A DNA stretch of 64,000 nt from Amphiura filiformis (taxonomy: Eukaryota; Echinodermata; Ophiuroidea; Amphilepidida; Amphiuridae). A program made the translations under genes and the position numbers. The notes below the pieces were generated by a model, which saw nothing but the letters and a program-made list of their open reading frames with translations, was not told the origin of the DNA and did no database searches. The first letter of the stretch is position 1. Each line of letters begins with the position of its first letter. Location: positions 9,682,752-9,746,751 of the forward strand of contig NC_092642.1 in the NCBI RefSeq assembly GCF_039555335.1. Direction: 5' to 3'. Positions 36,201 to 45,200 of this stretch are shown in pieces.

Positions 36201-39200
36201 GTGGGTGTGTGTATGTGTATGATGTGTATGCATCGCTGCACATAGGGGTGTGCGCAGATTCGGGGTGGGGTTGTGTATGTGCAAGGTGGAGGGGCAGGGT
36301 GTTAACTAGCCACCTGTCCATCCGTCATATTGGACAGGCAGATTGCTCCTGAGACAGGCAAAATTAATGTATGTGTCATATGCTAAATCCTGCAAATATT
36401 GCTTGAATAAGTTCTGTGAACCAAAAGAAGACCAGACAAATAAATCAAACCTATAGCTATAGCTATTTGAACCACCAGAAGGGGTATAGGTCTGGTTTTT
36501 GTTTTAGGGTCAAATTTTGGACAGGCAGTTGTGGTGAAAATGATGCACACTTGTCAAATCCTAGCCAAGACCGTGGGGAGGAGCTATGTCCATGCATGGG
36601 TGCGCATTTTGGGTGCGTGTGGAATGAATTTACAAGCCACAAAGAATTGTTGTTATTATTCAAATCTGATTGGATATTGACTTCCGATGTGGCTTACAGT
36701 AAATTCTGGACCTTGGAAGCAGCTTGCATATTTTAGTTGTATACCTGCACGCAGTCCAGGAACAAAAACAACATCAAACACAAGATTTTTTTCAGGTTTG
36801 AATCCGAGTTGCTTGTTTCGGTTAATTTGATGCTGTTTATCATGGTTTTTTCACTAACAGTCTTTTCAAGAAAAGTTGATGTCTGAGTACAGCACAATTT
36901 ATGCCAAACCCAACATTTTTCCTTCCTAAAAAAACCATATCTTCTCTTCACAGCCCAAGATTGTATCATTACGAGACCGACTGTATCGTGCACAGGGTGG
37001 TTCGTCATCAGCAAACTATGCCAAAGCCCAAGTTAGCAATCCATATCAGAAGACCTCCACAAGTCAACAACAACAACAAAGCTATGGTCAGGTAGGTTAA
37101 ATGCTATATTACAGAGTTATTTGGTTAGTGTTATTGTTCCACATAACATCATAAGTAGTTAATAGTTGTCTATATTTTGGTTCATCTCAAGTTTGGTAGT
37201 GACGTATGTGTGTATTTCCCGTGCTGCAGTATCAAATCGCGTGTGTAAAGTTAAACACCCTAAATGTACACGCACGCGTACATGGTCGTTTTGTTGGCAC
37301 GCTTGCAGCGCAAAGGAGAAGTAGCATTGACGTCACTACCAAACTTGAGGTGAACCAAATTATATTCACTGGCGTTTCTTTTCTACAGCTGCATATCCCT
37401 GTCACAATTCAGTTTTAATTGAATGAGTGACCCTAAATGTGGCTTACAGTAACACACTGGCTGCATGCTTTATGCCACAGTTGCATTCAACTGTCTGCAT
37501 GCAGTTCAGTAACATGATTGAGTCTGTCTTTCTTATGACGATCTAGGAGTAAAGTTTGTTTGGCTTTTATAAGGCGGGAAAAATAAGACTCATAACACTG
37601 TGTATTGATATAGAATGGCGTGCACGCTGTTGGGAGCAATGCGTATGCTAGGTGGGCAATGCGTAATGCGTGACTAGCGCACGCTTATGTGAATTTACGC
37701 AAGCGTGAGTTGGGACTTGATTGACGCGGCACAGTAACATAAGCCGAATAATTTCCGCCTTATATAAACTTTAGGAGGTGGAGACCGATTTAAGATGTAG
37801 TGAACTTGATGCATCTGTCTGTCGGTCTTGCAATTTGGGATTAAATCATTGAAAAGTCATAGAATTACAAAATTATTTGTAGGAAACCTGGCAAGTCAGG
37901 GATGCACAGAAAGCTATTCCAGTTGAAATCCATACACCCTCTTATGGAAGACATGACATTAATCTGCCACATGGAGAGTGAGAATGGGGTTACCTGAATG
38001 GGTGACTCCATTTGAAATCTACTCACCCTGTATGGCAGATTAAGGTCATGTCTTTCATAGGTGTGTGTATGGATTTTTTCAATTGGAATAGCCTGATTCA
38101 GTGTCTGTGTAGGACAGTTTTAGCTTCAGTAATATCAGTGGGTCGTGATGTTTTTTAATGCCAATATTACAGCATATTCAGAAGGGGAAATCGTACAAAG
38201 GCTATTGAAGGGGGGGAAGGACAGAAATAAGCTACAAAGCATAAACCATTTTTGGGTATTTTCAAAGCTCACACATGGGCCAAAATCACACAAAATGCTA
38301 GTACACTTATGAATGTACAGGCAAGATGAAAATGACATTCATTAATTTGAAAAGTTATTAACCTGATTTATTTTTGTGCATTGAATTTTGCAGCAAAATG
38401 CCTTCAATACAACCACAGTTTCAAGTACTCAATTCTATAACTCCTCCCAAGTAAGTGCTACTGCCCGGCCCACGCATTACACACAGTATACATATAGCCA
38501 AAGCGCCAGCTCTCAGCCAGCTACAATGGGAAGTGCGACAACCACAACAAGTACCAATGCTGCTAAAGCAGGGGACATGCATGCTAAACTCTCAGGACCT
38601 AGAAAATATCCTAGTGCTAGTTATCAACAAACAGGAATGCAGGCATACTATGGATCCGCACCAACTTCAACTGCTGCAATGCCGCAACCCGGATATGCAC
38701 AGCCTGTACAACCTCAAACAACTCCAGAATATGGGTACCAAGCAACGTCACAGCCGCAGCCCATGGGCATCTACCAGCCTCAGGAGCCAGTGTCAACGTA
38801 TCAACCAGCAGCACCCCCACCGGTGGCTACGAGTATGTCGTCTATGAAACCAAAGGTGGAAGGAGCATGGAATGACCCACCACTTGTTAAACCTAAGAAG
38901 GTTGGTTTCTCAAATTTGTGTGTTTATGTGTTTCTTTTAGTAGATGGATAATGAGAAAAATTCAATTTGAATTTGGTTCAATTACATGATTAGTTGTTAT
39001 TGACTATAATATCTTTCAATTGAGCACAGGTCAGTTACAGAATCTGCTGTTTTGATAACTTAAATTGGAATAGTTTTCAGTGTATGCTAGGAGATCATAT
39101 AAGTGTCAGCAAACTATGCCAAAGCATAGGGAGGATTAAAGTTCTTGCTTTACATGGTTCTGGATTATCTAATAGGACAACTACTGTATTTAAATGTTAG

Positions 39201-42200
39201 TGGTCACAATTCTGGATCCGTTTTTAGTGTCTAAGCGAGAAAGTTTAATCCCACTCTTGAATTATTAATCTGACTTTTGGATCTACTGGAGTTAATGTCT
39301 CCTTGACCTATAATGGTAATTTAGCAAAATAAAAGATGTAACTATTGCCCTTCCTGGGAGCAGTCTCCATGTTTAAAAATGCCCAAAACATTGCAATGTT
39401 TTATGCTTTGTATGGGCTTTTACATCAAAATTAACTTTTTATATTTGGTTGTATTTCAGCAGCAAGATAGTTACGTACCGCCTCAACCCATCACGGCACC
39501 AATAATTGGTGCACCTGTAGAGGAAGTCCCACCCGATCTCCCGGAGCGCCTCTGGCATGGGCGGTCAAGTGTACAACCCGTACATGCAACAACAGGTATC
39601 ACAGTCACAGCAAAATAGTAATCAAGCCTACACGCCTGCTGCGGTGCCGCAAGCAACGGCGCCCCCACAGGCCCAAGGTGATGCCAGTACACAGGTAATA
39701 GATACGTCTTATGAGTTGAAAGCATGCAAGCATGTCAGTACAAATTGAGAGCAGTATTACGGTCACTCAACTCTGGTAGTATAAAGTGTTAACTATTTCT
39801 GTAATAGAGCTTTGTACAAGAGATAACTTGCCTACTTTAGTACATGGGTTATTTACAGGCATGAGAATTTTCAGGATAATACCATATTCAGGTGTTTTTG
39901 TTTGTGCAGTTTCCAAAATTTGTTTTCAGTCCAATTTTGGTCAATTTAGAGCTCTGCCGTGTAATTTTTTTGGTTATCATTTATTACCCTACCATTTATT
40001 GCACACTGTGCATGTGTATTTGTCCCAGGTATTTGTGCATGTGTATGCACTGTTCTTTAAAAGATGCACATTGACAACCTACAATGGTGGGTATTCTAAA
40101 GGAATTCAGATTTTTTTCACCATTTTAGTAACTTTTTGATCAAATATTATGACAAGAAATCACTTGCCAAAGCGTCTTTGTATGCACATTAAAAAAGCAT
40201 GTGTCAGCATACTTGCTTTAAATACAAGAAAAAAGTAATTTCAAAGAGTATACTGAGATTTCCATAGCATCCAATAAACAAGAATTCATGCTCATATGTA
40301 ATAAGCAACCAGCAAGAAATCAAGTGATAGACAATATTTTCAACAACCAAAAAGTTTTGACAGTAAGGCCACGAAAAAACTCACAAGTTTTACAGGCCCG
40401 ACCAACCAAGATTTTGCTTTTTGCTAAAATAATGTAAAATCTGCCATTTTGGGGCCAGAATTGATTGGTTTTGACTAAAGTTTTAAAAAATAATTGCCAA
40501 ATTTTCAAGCTTTCAGTGATATTTTAGGGTCATTTTAGCCTCCAGAAAAACAGTGGTTTTTTTTGTCGCCTAATTTGGTACTTTGTATATCTGCATGTGA
40601 GTGCAGTGTCTCTACATAACAAACATTTACTGAAATTGTCAAAAAGTTGTGAGCATTTATAAGTTGAGATTTCATCAAAAGTTCACACTTTATAGAACAA
40701 ATCGTCTTTCAACTCAAGACTGGCATAAACCAAGGTCTGTAGCCAAATAATAACTTAATGTGAGTGATTTCACTAATGACTAAATGTTGTTACTTTAGAT
40801 ACTGCTGTAACACTTGCTCCCCTCTTTGGTTTTGGTAATGTAACAGTGCATCGTTTCACCTAGCATAGTCTTTGTTGTATAGTTTCATGACTCTTAATAT
40901 TAGAAGCTAGTGTAACAATTCAATAGTTGTAGTTTGGTAAAGACTTCTACACAAATTAAGCTCGTCATTTGAAACATTTCAGTTTGGTGGTGGACATTAA
41001 TTAACTTGGTATTTTGTTAGCTTATATTGCACACAATGAAGTAAACACCGTTTTCCAGGCAAGGGGATTATGTGTAACTTGCTGGATTGCCGTAAATAAT
41101 TGAAGTGATCTAATTACTGTATTGAGGATTATTTGAAAAGTCTTATTGCTTTCATTATCTGAAATGGCAGCAAGTAATCTAACAAAACTCTTCTGTTTTT
41201 GACCAATTTGGCAGTGAATGTGGCTGGTTGAATCAACCTCAAAACCTTGTGTGCTAGTATTATAAAGAAAAACTACCCAATTTAATTTAATCTTATTGCT
41301 GCGCAATAAACCTTGAATTGCCAGTTAAAAATGTTCAAAAAGTTTGAATCAAGCACAATATGATTAGTTTACAATCAAAGTCTTACCAACTACTGTATTA
41401 CAATAACTTTACCGGTTTATCTGAAGTTAGCTACCATGTAACGTGTGACTGTAGATTGCATTAATTTCTGCTGGTATGCGTGCATTGCATTGTATTGATA
41501 TATATTGGTGTGTTACTTTGCTTGCATCTATACATGTATGTAATGAAATGGTGGTGTTTTTCTATGCTATTTTCATGTTTGTGTAGTGTTCATTGTAGTG
41601 TGTATTCCCTAATACTTATAAATGTTTAGATAGTGGGCAATTACATAATCGACTCCACATATACTGGAAGTGGCCGTGGCCATACGGGCCGAGATGGTGT
41701 ACGTCAATGGAATGAAACGAACTTTATTCCCTGGGAATTTACTTCGTTACATTTACATGCTAAAAAATATTTCAGTCCACAGCATGCTCAACATAAGCTT
41801 ACATAAATTACTTGTTTTACAATCAGACAGGCTGTGTTACGGGCAATCCCAAATAAATGGCCTATGGTTCTGTATTCGGCATTGGTCGAGAGCCGCCACA
41901 CAGGGTTCGTTTTTTGCCGGCAAAAACCTGTTTTTGCCAGCAAAGTGGCAAAAACCTGGCAAAAACTGTTTTTGCCAGTTTTTGCCTGGTTTAAACCGCA
42001 AAAATGGCAAAAAAATATTAAAAAGTGGCACAGAAAGCTCATAAACAGTAACACACAACTTTTAATGAATCATTCAACATATTTATTGTCTCATCAAGTC
42101 CTTGAAATGAAAAAGTTTTGAATTTGATACATTCCACATTTCAGTTAAATGCACTTGGGCAATGAAAACGCATGCCTTTAATTTCTTAATAAATTGCTTA

Positions 42201-45200
42201 TAATTACAAAATCTGGCCTTGTTACACTCGAGAACTTATTTTTGTAACAAGTTTAATAATTTGTTTTGAGATGTAAAAACTGAACGATAAATCACTTTTT
42301 TAGTTCTTGCCATTTTTGCCGGCAAAAACTGTTTTTGCCAAGTGGTTAAAACCATGTTTTTTTCCGCCTGCGGCAAAAACCTGCGAACCCTGCCGCCACA
42401 ATGTCACCGCTACTCGCTTTACTGGGGCGATGGCTTTTCATTCTAACATCCGGGTATGTGGATTCGCTCCACTTACGTCATAACCCACTTTCCATGTAGA
42501 TTAGCCCGGTAGTGAGAACACAAAATCAATGTGGATTCAATGTGGATCGACACCACATTACTACCCAGGTACGAACCCACATTGTGTAATGTGAACACAG
42601 CCTAATAGTGGCCTGGATTGGACATTCATATTATATTGTTAGTGATCATTATCGTCCCAAATAGTTAATTCTCCAGATGAGTGGCTATTTAAGATATTTT
42701 ATGCACCTGACAGCAATATTAAACAGGTGCACAGGTGGGTAGTAAGGTACAGCTCTTGACTCAATTTTGTCTAGCCTTGTGAGAATCAAAATTTGATTGA
42801 TTGATATGGGCTTCACTGTTATATGTGTAGAATCTACAAAATATTTTCCTGCAAATTCTTGGACCTCAAGTGTGGTTAATTACCCCTAATCCTGTCCCAA
42901 GTTACCCACATACATTCCAATGAATGTATTTTAAGATTATGTTTGTTTTGTTTTTCACTATTTAGGTATCATCAGCGCCAGCCCCAGCACCTCAAGAGAT
43001 TGCCAAGCCTCCTGTACCTGCTGAACATCAAATATTATGTGATATATATGATGCATTGTTAAGACGATGTTCAGAAAAGGCTGCTAATAGTGCTGTAAGT
43101 ACACTGACTTAATGACATCAAACTCTTGACAAAGTGCTATGGTTTATTTGAACATGGCATCATCCGCCAATAATACTCTATTTTATACAGGCGGTTATTA
43201 AATGTTTCAGCGAGCTGGTGAAACCTTGTGCATATTGTCCTGGTAGGATGTATGATCAACTGACGGGCATGTCTTGATAATAAAATAATCTAGAGCAGCA
43301 CTATATTGATATTTAAAAGTAAAATGTTTATACCTATTACAATACATCCAAACATCCAAGGCAATTAATGAGGAGGTGGAACAGATAATAGGCCTTAGGA
43401 AAGTCCATAATCCAGGAAGAGCCTTTCCAATGGAGGATTTTTTTTACGACATCGCATAACTGGGCATTAACAGCAGAGACGAAAAAAAATCATTTAGAAG
43501 CTGCTGACAAAAGTGTGATATTTATGATTGATCATTACAAATGTTGTTATTCTCTATTTTTATTTCAGCAAACCAAAAGGAAATTGGACGATGTAAATAG
43601 GAAACTTAACATACTGTATGATAAATTAAGAGAAGGAATGGTAAGTAGTTGGTTATCATTGACAAAAAGGCCTCAAAAACAAAAAAGGTATATTGCTCTA
43701 TCCGAACAAAGAAATAAAAGACTCTGATGTGGTTTACTCCAAGAAAAAGTAACGTGGTAGTGCTTGATTGTGGCTAAGTTGTGGTTAAGGATACGAGACA
43801 TGATTTACCGACAAGTGACTCATTTCGGAATGCGATCATGAATTTTGAAGAAAAAAAAGTTTCCACGGGCTTCGTTGGGACTCGAACCAGCGATTCTAAA
43901 CTTCCTTGATTACGCGTCTAGCGCTTTACCGCTTCGCCACCGTGGCAGTTGAGCGATGGAGTGTAATGATAAAAGATAAATCTCATAATGCCGCTTTTTA
44001 GCCTTTTGTTTACTAAAAAAGATGCGTTTTGTAAAGATAGATTAGCCGCTTTTATGCATAAATAGCACGAACGCTTGGGGAAAGGTTTCAAACAAATAAT
44101 AAAGACACTGATGTGATGATGAAATTGCGTAAGTCGGGAATTATCTGCGTCGCAATGTTTTGTTTTGGTTTTAGGAATTTGACCTTATAATTTACGACTT
44201 CATGACATTATCATTCGAAATCAACAAAAGATATTTCAACACTATATGTCATTCTTTCTCTAGAATGTTTTGTACATGTATGTGAAATAGCTTCAACAAT
44301 GGTTCGCTGCATAATGGTAAAAATAGCCTTGACTCAAAAAAGGGCGAGAGGTACCATATTTACGGATTCAGGCTAAATTTAAAATTGATATAAAACGTTC
44401 GTTTTTTGATCGATTACAAAAATTAATTTTTGTCGTATAAAGAAATTGTATCTGGCGTGAATTACACTACAGTTTTTATTCCTAGGGCTCTTTGACTTCA
44501 AATAATTTTTTTAATGATAGAGTGAATCCCCTGGCCCTCTATAATTACGCACAAAAGATCGACCCCCTTAAGCGAATGAATTGATGTTTTTCTTGACTTG
44601 GCTGATTTATTGAACTTTTTTTGTCTACTGAAAGACAAGCCTCAAGGAAATTGAGCACATTAAGATTGGCAGTTGGATTATAAGTGGCCTTGAGCAGCTG
44701 GGTCTTCTCATGATGGTGTATTTGTTCAATGAGAAAATGAAATTAAATAAAAACTAATAAAATGTTGAGTTTGTGGCAATTCAAATCAAAGCAACATCAT
44801 TTATTTATTTATTCCTTTCAGGAAATTCCATGAATACAATGTACTGGTCTCCTTGGAAGACCTGATATATATGTGACACAGTGTGGTCCATGGGGACCAA
44901 AGGCGGCAAATTTGAAATTGAGATAAAGGCGAAATATGGAGTAAAAAACAATAAAATACATAACAAAATATACATCACAAAGCTTTAGAACCAAGTATGC
45001 TAGACCTTTGGTATTTTCAATATATGATAGCCTGTTGTTTGTATAAGGTAATAATTATAGCAACTCAATTTTCAAAAACCCTCCTTTGGCCCCCATGGAG
45101 CAGATCATGTCACATTTACATGATACATATTGCCTACTTCATCTAACATAATGTTTACTTCTTGCCACAGGTATCAGCCATGATTCTTCAAGGTCTTCAT

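Noticed and set aside
38452-38460. Internal GTAAGT as the end of SEC31A exon 16
   Set aside because: The frame stays open for another ~450 bases and reaches the GAWNDPP motif; kept only as a possible alternative donor.
41670-42054. Overlapping ORFs on both strands
   Set aside because: Created by the GGCAAAAAC repeats of a hAT-like MITE.
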